DNA from: Streptomyces hyderabadensis
GTDB lineage: Bacteria > Actinomycetota > Actinomycetes > Streptomycetales > Streptomycetaceae
Reading direction: 5' to 3'
DNA length: 64,000 nt
Assembly (NCBI RefSeq): GCF_020404845.1
Contig: NZ_JAIOJZ010000037.1
Span: 1-64,000 of the forward strand
This document shows, piece after piece, positions 1 through 7,693 of the stretch. The notes below the pieces were generated by a model that saw nothing but the letters and a program-made list of their open reading frames with translations, was not told where the DNA came from and searched no databases. The translations under genes were made by a program, and so were the position numbers. Position 1 is the stretch's first letter; each line of letters opens with the position of its first letter.

Positions 1-298
1 CGGCCCCTCGCACATCCGTCGCGGCCCGCGTCCCGCCCGCCCCGCCGGCCCGGCGGCCACCGCGCCCGCGAAGACACCCGCGCTCGCAGCCCGCCCTGCG
101 CGACTCCGCCGGCCGCCGACGCCGCCCCGCCCGGTCGGCACAGCCGACACGGCCGGCCGGGGCGTCCACCGCGTCACCGCCCGTCATCGGCACGACAAGC
201 CGACCCCGTCCCGGTCCCGGCGGCCGGACGCACCGGGCTCCGCCCCTCGGCACGCCCACGGACCGGTGGTTCCCCGAGTCCCGTTCCGCCGGACAGGC
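1..298. other. Window edge, no gene recognised
   Basis: Very GC-rich sequence at the left edge. I see no open frame with convincing codon bias or homology here, and no clear hairpin. It lies downstream of the MocR-type gene, which ends at 299 on the minus strand. Confidence 0.4.
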
Positions 299-1798
299 CT
301 AGGCCACGAACGTCCGCGGTGCCTCGCCGCCGCCGACACCGCCGTTCTCCACCAGGCGGGCCGCGGCGGCCAGTCGCACCGCCGCCTCCTCGGCCACCGC
401 GCCGCCGACCGTGAACGGCAGCCGGACGTACCCCTCGAAGGCACCGTCGACCCCGAAGCGCGGCCCGGACGGGACGCGGACGCCCACCCGTTCCCCCGCC
501 TCGGCGAGCCGGGAGCCCGACAGGCCCCCGGTCCGCACCCACAGGGTGAGGCCGCCCCGGGGCACCTCGAACTCCCAGTCCGGCAGCTCCCGCCGTACCG
601 CCGCCACCAGCTCGTCCCGGTTCTGCCGGGCCTGTTCGCGGCGCACCGTCACGGCCTGCTCCCAGCCGCCGGTGCTGAACAGCCAGTTCACGGCGAGCTG
701 CTCCAGTACCGGTGTGCCGAGGTCGGCGTAGGCTCGCGCGGCGACCAGGCTGCGGATCACGTCGGGCGCGGCACGCACCCAGCCGATGCGCATCCCGGCC
801 CAGAAGGCCTTGCTCGCCGAGCCGACGGTGATCACGCTGGACCCGGCCGGGTCGAAGGCGCACACCGGGCGCGGCATCTCGACGTCGTCGTCCAGCCACA
901 GCTCGCTCATCGTCTCGTCGGCCACGAGTACGGTCCCCGCGGACCGGGCGGCGTCCACCAGCCGCCGCCGCTGGTCGTCGTCGGCGAGCGCGCCGGTGGG
1001 GTTGTGGAAGTCGGCGACGACGTAGGCGATGCGGGGTGCCGCCTCGCGCAGCACCTGGCGCCAGCGGTCCACGTCCCAGCCGGTGAGTCCCTCGGCCATC
1101 GCCACGGGGACCAGCCGGGCCCCCGCCTCGCGCATCAGCTGGAGGATGTTGGCGTAGGAGGGGGACTCCACGGCGATGCGCTCGCCGCGTCCCCCGAAGA
1201 GGTGGCAGATGGCGTCGATCGCGCCCATCGCCCCCGTGGTCACCATGATCTGCTCGGGCATGGTGGGGATGCCCCGGGTGGTGTAGCGCTCGGCGATCAT
1301 CGCGCGCAGCGCGGGCAGCCCGGCCGGGTAGTCGCCGTGGGTGTGCGCGTACGGCGGCAGTTCCTCCAGGGCGCCCTGCACCGCCCGGGTGAGCCAGGGC
1401 TCGGGCGCGGGCAGCGCGGCGCAGCCCAGGTCGATCACCGAGCCGAGGGCCTCGGGTGGCAGCGGCTCCAGTCCGCGGGCCGGCAGCGGGTTCCCGGCCG
1501 GGACCGCGGTCCAGCTGCCCGCGCCCCGCCGGGACTCCAGGAAGCCCTCGGCGCGCAGCGCCTCGTAGGCGGCGGCGACGGTGGTGCGGCTGACGGTCAG
1601 GGCGAGGGCCAGTTCCCGCTCGGCGGGCAGCCGGGCGGCGACCGGGACGCGGCCCTCCAGCACGAGCAGCCGGATGCCGTCGGCGAGCGCGCGGTACGCC
1701 GGCGGGCGGCGCGTGCCGGGCCCGGCCGGGCGGTCCTGCTGCGAGCCGAGCAGCCGCGCGAGCTGCCCGGCCCCCACGGCCGAGGTCCACTGCGCCAT
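299..1798 (-). CDS. MocR-family regulator (GntR HTH fused to aminotransferase-like domain), YczR type
   Basis: A 499-residue regulator of the MocR subgroup of GntR factors. Residues about 34-100 form the winged HTH (LPAERELALALTVSRTTV). Residues about 120-490 have the fold-type I PLP aminotransferase architecture, with the probable PLP lysine at about 330 in TVGSASKAF and the DFHNPTG and ADETMSEL motifs before it. Such proteins bind PLP or PLP-derived adducts and switch an adjacent promoter. The ATG at 1798 is chosen because the HTH region follows at the usual distance; the frame stays open 29 codons further upstream without family-like sequence. It is divergent from a YczE-type membrane protein, the arrangement known for YczR regulators. 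Confidence 0.9.
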   Translation of the reverse strand: MAQWTSAVGAGQLARLLGSQQDRPAGPGTRRPPAYRALADGIRLLVLEGRVPVAARLPAERELALALTVSRTTVAAAYEALRAEGFLESRRGAGSWTAVPAGNPLPARGLEPLPPEALGSVIDLGCAALPAPEPWLTRAVQGALEELPPYAHTHGDYPAGLPALRAMIAERYTTRGIPTMPEQIMVTTGAMGAIDAICHLFGGRGERIAVESPSYANILQLMREAGARLVPVAMAEGLTGWDVDRWRQVLREAAPRIAYVVADFHNPTGALADDDQRRRLVDAARSAGTVLVADETMSELWLDDDVEMPRPVCAFDPAGSSVITVGSASKAFWAGMRIGWVRAAPDVIRSLVAARAYADLGTPVLEQLAVNWLFSTGGWEQAVTVRREQARQNRDELVAAVRRELPDWEFEVPRGGLTLWVRTGGLSGSRLAEAGERVGVRVPSGPRFGVDGAFEGYVRLPFTVGGAVAEEAAVRLAAAARLVENGGVGGGEAPRTFVA

Positions 1799-1898
1799 GG
1801 AAATCAGTCCACCTTCCCCGAATTGGCCATGGTTCACTCTTCCTCTCAAGCCACAGGGTGTCACGTGGCAGGCCACTACCACCACCCAGGGGGACCTC
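1799..1898. promoter_or_regulatory. Divergent promoter region between the MocR-type and YczE-type genes
   Basis: This 100-bp gap must hold both promoters. It contains an inverted pair GCCAC (1850-1854) and GTGGC (1865-1869), and AGGGGGA at 1888-1894 just before the TTG start on the plus strand. MocR factors usually bind direct repeats in such gaps; I do not see an unambiguous pair. Confidence 0.4.
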
Positions 1899-2582
1899 TT
1901 GTCCAGGCAGTCCAGGCAGTCCAGGCAGCCGAGGCAGTCCAGGCGACTCGTGCGGCGGCTGACCCAGCTCTACGGCGGACTCGCGCTCTACGGCGCGAGT
2001 TCGGCGCTGCTCGTCAGGTCCGGGCTCGGGCTGGAACCGTGGAACGTGCTGCACCAGGGCCTCGCGGAGCACACCGGCCTGTCGATGGGCGTGGTGCTGA
2101 CCGTCGTGGGTGCGGTGGTCCTGCTGCTGTGGATTCCGCTGCGCCAGCGGCCGGGGCTCGGCACCGTCTCCAACGTGCTGGTGATCGGCGCCGCGATGGA
2201 CGCCACGCTGAGCGTCGTGCCGGACGCCCACGGCTGGACGCTGCGGATCGCCGCGATGGTGGCGGGCATCGTCCTGAACGGCGCCGCGACCGGGCTGTAC
2301 ATCGCCGCACGGTTCGGTCCGGGCCCGCGTGACGGCCTGATGACGGGGCTGAACCGGCGCACCGGGCTCTCGGTGCGCCTGGTGCGGACCGTCGTCGAGA
2401 TCACCGTGGTGGTGACGGGCTTCGCCCTCGGCGGCACGGTCGGCCTCGGCACCCTGCTCTACGCAGTGTCGATCGGCCCGCTCGCCCAGGTGTTCCTGCG
2501 CATTTTCGCCGTGCCGCCGACACCGCACGGCAGCACGGTGGTTGCCGCCGGTCGACCCCGGCGCGCGATACTGCGTCGGTGA
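1899..2582 (+). CDS. YczE-type integral membrane protein
   Basis: A predicted 227-residue membrane protein of the YczE/YitT-like group, with about five hydrophobic helices (for example LYGGLALYGASSALLV and MGVVLTVVGAVVLLLW) and the conserved GLEPWNVLHQGLA loop. The function of the family is not settled; pairing with a MocR regulator suggests membrane transport or export linked to vitamin B6 or amino-acid metabolism. The start is uncertain: TTG at 1899 has AGGGGGA four bases upstream, and GTG at 1950 would skip a Ser-Arg-Gln repeat tract. The stop overlaps the GTG of the next gene, so the two are translationally coupled. Confidence 0.8.
   Translation: MSRQSRQSRQPRQSRRLVRRLTQLYGGLALYGASSALLVRSGLGLEPWNVLHQGLAEHTGLSMGVVLTVVGAVVLLLWIPLRQRPGLGTVSNVLVIGAAMDATLSVVPDAHGWTLRIAAMVAGIVLNGAATGLYIAARFGPGPRDGLMTGLNRRTGLSVRLVRTVVEITVVVTGFALGGTVGLGTLLYAVSIGPLAQVFLRIFAVPPTPHGSTVVAAGRPRRAILRR
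1901..1945 (+). repeat. Five 9-bp tandem repeats coding SRQ triplets
   Basis: Five head-to-tail copies of a 9-bp unit like GTCCAGGCA, with copy 4 reading GCCGAGGCA. If translated from TTG 1899 they give SRQ-SRQ-SRQ-PRQ-SRR, a basic cytoplasmic N-terminus ahead of the first membrane helix. Confidence 0.85.
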
Positions 2583-3346
2583 CCACGCCGACACGCCACC
2601 CGTACCTCGACCATCCCGGACCGATCGCCTTCGCGCACCGGGGCGGGGCCGCGGACGGTCTGGAGAACACGCTGCGGCAGTTCCGCCGCGCGGTCGAGGC
2701 GGGCTACCGGTACATCGAGACCGACGTGCACGCCACGCGGGACGGGAAGCTCGTGGCCTTCCACGACGCGACCCTGGACCGGGTGACCGACGGCGCCGGG
2801 CGGATCGCCGACCTGCCCTGGGCCGAGGTGCGCCACGCGCGCGTGGCGGGCGCGGAACCGGTGCCGCTCTTCGAGGAACTCCTGGAGACCTTCCCCGAGG
2901 TCCGCTGGAACATCGACGTGAAGGCGGAGCCCGCGCTGCGGCCCCTCCTGGAGCTGATCGGGCGGCTGGACGCCTGGGACCGGATCTGTGTGGGCTCCTT
3001 CTCCGAGGCGCGCGTGGTCCGCGCCCAGCGGCTCGCGGGCCCGCGCCTGGCCACCTCCTACGGCACCCGGGGCGTCCTCGGTCTGCGGCTGCGCTCCTGG
3101 GGCCTGCCGGCCGCGCCACGCCGCTCGGCGGTGGCCGCGCAGGTCCCCGAGGCGCAGTCGGGCGTCCCGGTGGTGGACCACCGCTTCGTACGCGCCGCCC
3201 ACGCGCGCGGGCTGCAGGTGCACGTCTGGACGGTCAACGACGCGGACCGTATGCACCGGCTCCTGGACCTGGGAGTGGATGGCATCATGACCGATCACAT
3301 CGACACACTGCGCAAGGTCATGGAGGACCGCGGCGTCTGGGGCTGA
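2579..3346 (+). CDS. Glycerophosphodiester phosphodiesterase (GDPD family)
   Basis: A 255-residue GDPD-family hydrolase that splits glycerophosphodiesters into an alcohol and glycerol 3-phosphate. The family signature is complete: HRG at residues 20-22, IETDVH with Glu/Asp metal ligands at about 46-51, and a second active-site His in FHDATLDRVTDG. The late motif VWTVNDADRMHRLLDLGVDG is typical of the C-terminal barrel. There is no signal peptide, so it is probably cytoplasmic. The GTG start overlaps the preceding YczE-type stop (GTGA). Confidence 0.93.
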   Translation: MTTPTRHPYLDHPGPIAFAHRGGAADGLENTLRQFRRAVEAGYRYIETDVHATRDGKLVAFHDATLDRVTDGAGRIADLPWAEVRHARVAGAEPVPLFEELLETFPEVRWNIDVKAEPALRPLLELIGRLDAWDRICVGSFSEARVVRAQRLAGPRLATSYGTRGVLGLRLRSWGLPAAPRRSAVAAQVPEAQSGVPVVDHRFVRAAHARGLQVHVWTVNDADRMHRLLDLGVDGIMTDHIDTLRKVMEDRGVWG

Positions 3347-3401
3347 GCCACCCGGCCGCGCCCCGGGGACGGTGCGCGTGCACGGGGAAGGCGAGGGCAC
3401 G

Positions 3402-4760
3402 GTGGGCACCGACACCCTGCGGTCGGACGCGGCGGGCGGGGCCGACCCGGCCGCCGAACGACGGCGCGAGCAGCGCGGCTGGTACTTCTACGACTGGGCG
3501 TGTTCCGTCTACTCGACGAGCGTGCTCACCGTGTTCCTGGGTCCCTATCTGACCTCGGTCGCCGAGTCGGCGGCGGACCCGGACGGCTACGTCCACCCGC
3601 TGGGCATACCGGTGCGGGCCGGGTCGTTCTTCGCGTACTCGGTGTCGCTTTCGGTGATCGTGGCGGTGCTGGTGATGCCGCTGGTGGGTGCGGCGGCGGA
3701 CCGCTCGGGCCGCAAGAAACCGCTGCTGGCCGCCGCCGCGTACACCGGCGCCGCGGCCACGACGGCCATGTTCTTCCTCGACGGCGACCGCTATCTGCTG
3801 GGCGGCCTGCTCCTGGTGGTGGCCAACGCGGCGCAGTCGGTCGCGATGATGCTCTACAACTCGTACCTGCCGCAGATCGCCCCGCCCGAGGAGCGCGACG
3901 CGGTCTCCTCCCGGGGCTGGGCCTTCGGCTACGCGGCCGGTTCCCTGGTCCTGATCGTCAACCTGGTCCTCTACACCGGCCACGACTCCTTCGGGCTGAG
4001 CGAGAGCGCGGCGGTCCGCATCTGCCTGGCGTCGGCGGGACTGTGGTGGGGCGCCTTCGCGCTGATTCCGCTCCGGCGGCTACGCGACCGGCGCGCGGCG
4101 GCCCGGGAGGGCGCGGCGCTGCCCGGGTTCCGGCAGCTGGCGGCGACCGTCCGGGACATGCGCCGCCGCCCGCTGACGCTGGCCTTCCTGCTGGCGTACC
4201 TGGTCTACAACGACGGCATCCAGACGGTGATCTCCCAGGCGTCGGTCTACGGCTCCGAGGAGCTGGACCTCGGGCAGTCCACGCTGATCGTGGCGGTCCT
4301 GCTGGTCCAGGTGCTGGCGGTGGCGGGCGCGCTGGCGCTGGGCCGGCTGGCCGGCAGGTACGGGGCCAAGCGCACGATCCTCGGTTCGCTGGTCGCCTGG
4401 ACGGTGACCCTCGCGGCCGGGTACTTCCTGCCGGCCGGGGCGCCGGCGTGGTTCTTCGTGCTGGCCGCCGGGATCGGGCTCGTCCTGGGCGGCAGCCAGG
4501 CGCTGTCCCGCTCCCTGTTCTCCCATCTGGTCCCGCCGGGCAAGGAGGCCGAGTACTTCTCGGCGTACGAGCTGAGCGACCGCGGGATGAGCTGGCTCGG
4601 GCCGCTGCTCTTCGGGCTGACCTACCAGCTGACCGGGAGCTACCGGGACGCGATCATCTCGCTGGTGGCCTTCTTCGTGATCGGTTTCGTGCTGCTCGCG
4701 CGGGTCCCGGTGCGGCGGGCGATCGGCGACGCGGGCAATCCGGTACCCGAAAGGATTTAG
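3402..4760 (+). CDS. MFS transporter of the UMF1/Atg22-like group
   Basis: A polytopic protein of about 452 residues with roughly twelve hydrophobic segments. The motif GWYFYDWACSVYSTSVLTVFLGPYL near the N-terminus is typical of the UMF1/Atg22-like branch of the major facilitator superfamily, whose members export amino acids or other small solutes; the substrate here is unknown. GTG at 3402 is preceded by AAGGCGAGG at good spacing; GTG at 3372 is an alternative adding ten residues. It starts about 55 bp after the GDPD gene on the same strand and may be read with it. Confidence 0.85.
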   Translation: MGTDTLRSDAAGGADPAAERRREQRGWYFYDWACSVYSTSVLTVFLGPYLTSVAESAADPDGYVHPLGIPVRAGSFFAYSVSLSVIVAVLVMPLVGAAADRSGRKKPLLAAAAYTGAAATTAMFFLDGDRYLLGGLLLVVANAAQSVAMMLYNSYLPQIAPPEERDAVSSRGWAFGYAAGSLVLIVNLVLYTGHDSFGLSESAAVRICLASAGLWWGAFALIPLRRLRDRRAAAREGAALPGFRQLAATVRDMRRRPLTLAFLLAYLVYNDGIQTVISQASVYGSEELDLGQSTLIVAVLLVQVLAVAGALALGRLAGRYGAKRTILGSLVAWTVTLAAGYFLPAGAPAWFFVLAAGIGLVLGGSQALSRSLFSHLVPPGKEAEYFSAYELSDRGMSWLGPLLFGLTYQLTGSYRDAIISLVAFFVIGFVLLARVPVRRAIGDAGNPVPERI

Positions 4761-4950
4761 CACTCGGCGCGAAAGGGCTGTAGTGTACGCGTTTGGCCTG
4801 CCAGGCGTACCGTTACTGCGCGTCAAAGGTGCCGAATCGCTATGTCACATCTGCCAGCAGAGGTGACAAACCGGACGTCGGCGGGTACTGCACTGGTTGC
4901 AAGGCTGCGGCTGCGACGGCGACGCAGGGCCCGGATCGGGAGTCGGGACG

Positions 4951-4976
4951 GGAATCTTTACCGCCGCCCGGACGTT
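4951..4976 (+). promoter_or_regulatory. Sigma-R-type promoter of rbpA
   Basis: GGAAT at 4951-4955 (GGGAAT with the base before) is followed after exactly 18 bp by GTT at 4974-4976. This matches the consensus of the thiol-stress sigma factor SigR. rbpA is an established SigR target in S. coelicolor, so spacing, sequence and context agree. The predicted start point is about 55 bp before the rbpA ATG. Confidence 0.85.
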
Positions 4977-5037
4977 GACCGGATGACGACGACAGCGACA
5001 CCTGTCCTGTGGGCGACAAGCCCGGGAGGCACGATTC

Positions 5038-5412
5038 ATGAGTGAGCGAGCTCTTCGCGGCACGCGCCTCGTGGTGACCAGCTACGAGACGGACCGCGGC
5101 ATCGACCTGGCCCCGCGCCAGGCCGTGGAGTACGCATGCGAGAAGGGCCATCGGTTCGAGATGCCCTTCTCGGTCGAGGCGGAGATCCCGCCGGAGTGGG
5201 AGTGCAAGGTCTGCGGGGCCCAGGCACTCCTGGTCGACGGCGACGGCCCTGAGGAGAAGAAGGCCAAGCCCGCGCGTACGCACTGGGACATGCTGATGGA
5301 GCGACGCACCCGCGAGGAGCTCGAAGAGGTCCTCGAGGAGCGGCTGGCCGTTCTGCGCTCCGGCGCGATGAACATCGCGGTCCATCCGCGAGACAGCCGC
5401 AAGAGTGCGTAG
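5038..5412 (+). CDS. rbpA: RNA polymerase-binding protein RbpA
   Basis: A 124-residue actinobacterial transcription factor that binds RNA polymerase and principal sigma factor (HrdB type) and stabilises the open complex. The protein matches RbpA along its full length: a central zinc-binding core with Cys34, His38 and the CKVC pair (about 56-59), a basic linker (EEKKAKPARTHWD), and the C-terminal sigma-interaction helix region (MLMERRTREELEEVLEERLAVL). It is monocistronic, behind the SigR-type promoter, and closed by a strong hairpin shared with the convergent fxsA-like gene. Confidence 0.97.
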   Translation: MSERALRGTRLVVTSYETDRGIDLAPRQAVEYACEKGHRFEMPFSVEAEIPPEWECKVCGAQALLVDGDGPEEKKAKPARTHWDMLMERRTREELEEVLEERLAVLRSGAMNIAVHPRDSRKSA

Positions 5413-5440
5413 CGGGAGACCGTAGGCGACACGAGCGAAC

Positions 5441-5487
5441 AACCGCGGGTGCCGTACATGAGCGTCATGTACGGCACCCGCGGTTTT
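5441..5487. terminator. Bidirectional terminator between rbpA and the fxsA-like gene
   Basis: A perfect 21-bp inverted repeat (arms 5441-5461 and 5465-5485) with a 3-nt GCG loop, followed by a T run on the plus strand and preceded by AA on the minus side. It sits between two convergent genes and can serve both. Confidence 0.93.
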
Positions 5488-5502
5488 GTCGTGTCCCGGG
5501 GC

Positions 5503-6087
5503 TCAGCGCGTCAGCGGAGGGCGGGGGTCCTGCGGGGCGTCGTCCGGGTCGTCGCGTATGACCTCGCCCTGGACGACCTTGCCGTCGGGACGGTGCATCC
5601 GGGCCTGGCGGAAGGCGTCGCCCAGGGTGCCGGGGCCGGCGTCCCGGAGCTTGCGCTCCACCGTGCGCTGGGCGTAGCGGCTGACGGCCTTCTGCACCGG
5701 GGGCAGCAGCATGAGCAGGCCCAGCGCGTCCGAGATCAGACCGGGCAGGATCAGGAGCAGCCCGCCCAGCATCATCAGGCCGTTGCCCTCGCTGTTCGGA
5801 CGGACGGACTCGGGCGGCAGGCCCGACCGCATCGCCGACTGCTGCTGGTTGAGCGTCTCCGTGAGATTGCGGAAGGCCCGGCGGCCCGCCGCCTTGATGA
5901 CCACGGAGCCGAGGATCACGCCGGCGGCCAGGAGCAGGAAGACCACGAAGCCGCTCGACGCCCCCGCGACCACGGTCAGCAGCCAGATCTCCAGCACGAG
6001 CCAGGCGGCGACGCCCAGCGGCAGGAACGTGCGCAGCCGGGAGCGCGGAGGCCGGGCGGGGGACCTGGGGGTCTGAGCGCCTGTCAT
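5503..6087 (-). CDS. FxsA-family membrane protein
   Basis: About 194 residues of the FxsA family: two N-terminal hydrophobic helices (FLPLGVAAWLVLEIWLLTVV and FVVFLLLAAGVILGSVV) and a later hydrophobic block (GGLLLILPGLISDALGLLMLLPP), the family hallmark. In E. coli FxsA relieves phage T7 exclusion by the F plasmid; the role in Streptomyces is unknown. The ATG at 6087 is preferred over the ATG at 6090 because GGGGG lies only one base before the first but four before the second. It is convergent with rbpA and lies just downstream of ppm1 on the same strand. Confidence 0.88.
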   Translation of the reverse strand: MTGAQTPRSPARPPRSRLRTFLPLGVAAWLVLEIWLLTVVAGASSGFVVFLLLAAGVILGSVVIKAAGRRAFRNLTETLNQQQSAMRSGLPPESVRPNSEGNGLMMLGGLLLILPGLISDALGLLMLLPPVQKAVSRYAQRTVERKLRDAGPGTLGDAFRQARMHRPDGKVVQGEVIRDDPDDAPQDPRPPLTR

Positions 6088-6136
6088 CATACCCCCAGTG
6101 TGCCTGGCCCCGGCTCAGTGCGGCGTAAGAGGGCGG

Positions 6137-7168
6137 TCAGGCCTTGGCGTCGGACGCCTTCGCCGACGCGTCTCCGGACGCCGCCGAGGCGTCACCGGGC
6201 CCGGCCGACGCCTCACCGGGCTTCGCCGACTCGCCACCGGCCTTCGCCGAGGCGTCACCGGTCTCGGTCGACGCGCCGCCCGACCCGGCTGCCACGTCGC
6301 CGGACTCGGCCGACACGTCACCGGCCTTCGCCGACGCGTCGCCACCGGCAGCCGTCTGTCCCTCGGCCGCCGGGCCGGGCCGCCTGTCGCGGCCCAGGAC
6401 CTTGCCGACCCGCTCCCCGACGCCCCACGTGGTGACCCGCCACAGGGCCTCCACCAGGATGTCGCGGCTCATCTTGGAGTCGCCGAGTTCCCGCTCGACG
6501 AACGTGATCGGCACCTCCACGACGTGGTACCCGGCCTTGATCGCGCGGCGGGCGAGGTCGACCTGGAAGCAGTAGCCCTGGGAGGCCACCTCCTCGAGGC
6601 CGAGCCCCTCCAGGGTCTCGCGGCGGAAGGCCCGGTAGCCGCCGGTGATGTCGCGCAGCGGCAGGTCGAGCGCGATCCGCGAGTACATGCTGCCGCCGCG
6701 CGAGATGAACTCGCGGGACTTGGGCCAGTTCACCACCCGGCCGCCGGGCACCCACCGGGAGCCGAGCACGAGGTCGGCGCCCTTGAGGGCGGTCAGCAGC
6801 CGGGGCAGTTCCTCGGGCTGGTGGGAGCCGTCGGCGTCCATCTCGATCAGCACGCCGTAGCCGTGCTCCAGGCCCCAGCGGAAGCCCGCGAGGTAGGCGG
6901 CGCCCAGTCCTTCCTTGCCCTTGCGGTGCATGACCTGGACGTGGTCGTCACCGGCCGCCAGTTCGTCGGCGAGCTTGCCGGTGCCGTCGGGGCTGTTGTC
7001 GTCGGCCACGAGAACGTGCGCGTCGGGGACGGCCTCGCGCACGCGCGTGACGATCGCCTTGATGTTCTCCGCCTCGTTGTAGGTCGGGATGATCACCAGG
7101 GCCGTGCCCAGGGGGCCGAACCGCCTCTCCCGCGCCGCAGCCGCGGGGGTCCCGTCGCCGTCGTTCAC
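6137..7168 (-). CDS. ppm1: Polyprenol monophosphomannose synthase Ppm1 (GT2)
   Basis: A GT2-fold glycosyltransferase that transfers mannose from GDP-mannose to polyprenol phosphate. In S. coelicolor the product feeds protein O-mannosylation by Pmt. Catalytic-domain motifs are VIIPTYNEAENI, VADDNSPDGTG, the metal/nucleotide motif IEMDADGSHQPEELP and ITGGYRAFRRE. Unlike mycobacterial fusions there is no N-acyltransferase domain, as in S. coelicolor. GTG at 7168 is chosen (343 residues) because GAAGGGG stands at proper distance; GTG at 7171 and 7192 are possible. The last 68 residues are an unusual repeat tail listed separately. Confidence 0.93.
   Translation of the reverse strand: MNDGDGTPAAAARERRFGPLGTALVIIPTYNEAENIKAIVTRVREAVPDAHVLVADDNSPDGTGKLADELAAGDDHVQVMHRKGKEGLGAAYLAGFRWGLEHGYGVLIEMDADGSHQPEELPRLLTALKGADLVLGSRWVPGGRVVNWPKSREFISRGGSMYSRIALDLPLRDITGGYRAFRRETLEGLGLEEVASQGYCFQVDLARRAIKAGYHVVEVPITFVERELGDSKMSRDILVEALWRVTTWGVGERVGKVLGRDRRPGPAAEGQTAAGGDASAKAGDVSAESGDVAAGSGGASTETGDASAKAGGESAKPGEASAGPGDASAASGDASAKASDAKA
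6140..6343 (-). repeat. Heptapeptide-repeat C-terminal tail of Ppm1 (21-bp units)
   Basis: Nine successive 7-residue units of the form G-D/E-A/V-S-A-x-x (GDASAKA, GDVSAES, GDVAAGS, GGASTET and so on) followed by SDAKA. The DNA shows matching degenerate 21-bp periodicity. The tail is Ala/Gly/Ser/Asp-rich, has no hydrophobic segment, and lies after the catalytic domain, so it is probably disordered and could vary in copy number between strains. Confidence 0.9.
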
Positions 7169-7693
7169 CACTGCCCCTTCGTGTCCGTACACAGAGCACC
7201 ACCATAATCGCCGCGGCCTGCGCCGACGTGACAGGACGGTCGTCCGGTGGTGTCGTTTTCCCGGAACCGGGGTAGGGATGGCCGATTCAGGCCGTTTGTG
7301 CGACGGATGGGGGCCCGGCGCCCTTCGGGCCGGCCCGGGACCCGCCGGCTGCGGGTCGGCCCAGGCCGTTGTCTACTGAGCGCCCGGGCCCCACCCGGGT
7401 CACACCTGCCGACCGGCCGGAACGTTCCCTCGTCGCGGTGCGGGCACTGAGCCTGGCTCCCAGTGGCGGCGTCCCGGTGCGGCACACCGTCCCTGACTCA
7501 GCGGCGCCGCGACGCGTGTGCGGAAGGTTCCCCGGTCGGGCGTCCGGTGGTGGACCCGGCCGAACCTACCGGCCCCCCGCCGCCGCCTGTCAACAGTCGT
7601 TCGACCTGCGCCTTTGATGTCAATGCGCAGGTCAGCGCCGAGGAGGCGCAGGTCGTGGCCGTGCGAAGATCATCGCCCCGTCGGCCGTGGAGA
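7169..7693. other. Intergenic region between the amidohydrolase gene and ppm1
   Basis: About 525 bp with no convincing gene on either strand. It must hold the ppm1 promoter and the amidohydrolase transcript end. Visible structure is the GACCTGCGC/GCGCAGGTC repeat set at 7603-7655 and a GC-rich imperfect hairpin near 7311-7345 (GGCCCG and CGGGCC arms) that could end the amidohydrolase transcript. Confidence 0.4.
7603..7655. repeat. Inverted plus direct 9-bp repeat (GACCTGCGC / GCGCAGGTC)
   Basis: GACCTGCGC at 7603-7611 is mirrored by GCGCAGGTC at 7625-7633 after 13 bp, and GCGCAGGTC recurs at 7647-7655, 22 bp further on. The set lies about 40 bp beyond the amidohydrolase stop, upstream of ppm1. 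It may be an operator or a transcript-end hairpin. Confidence 0.6.

Noticed and set aside
174-3119. Long open frames antisense to the MocR, YczE and GDPD genes
   Set aside because: Arg/Pro/Ala-rich translations without family sequence; they are the usual antisense by-product of G/C third positions, and the opposite strand carries clear genes.
4757-4786. Possible second promoter TTAGCA-18-TAGTGT before rbpA
   Set aside because: The -35 match is weak; not listed as a feature without start-site data.
4793-4978. Short frame between the MFS gene and rbpA
   Set aside because: It covers the sigma-R promoter, has no ribosome site and no conserved sequence.
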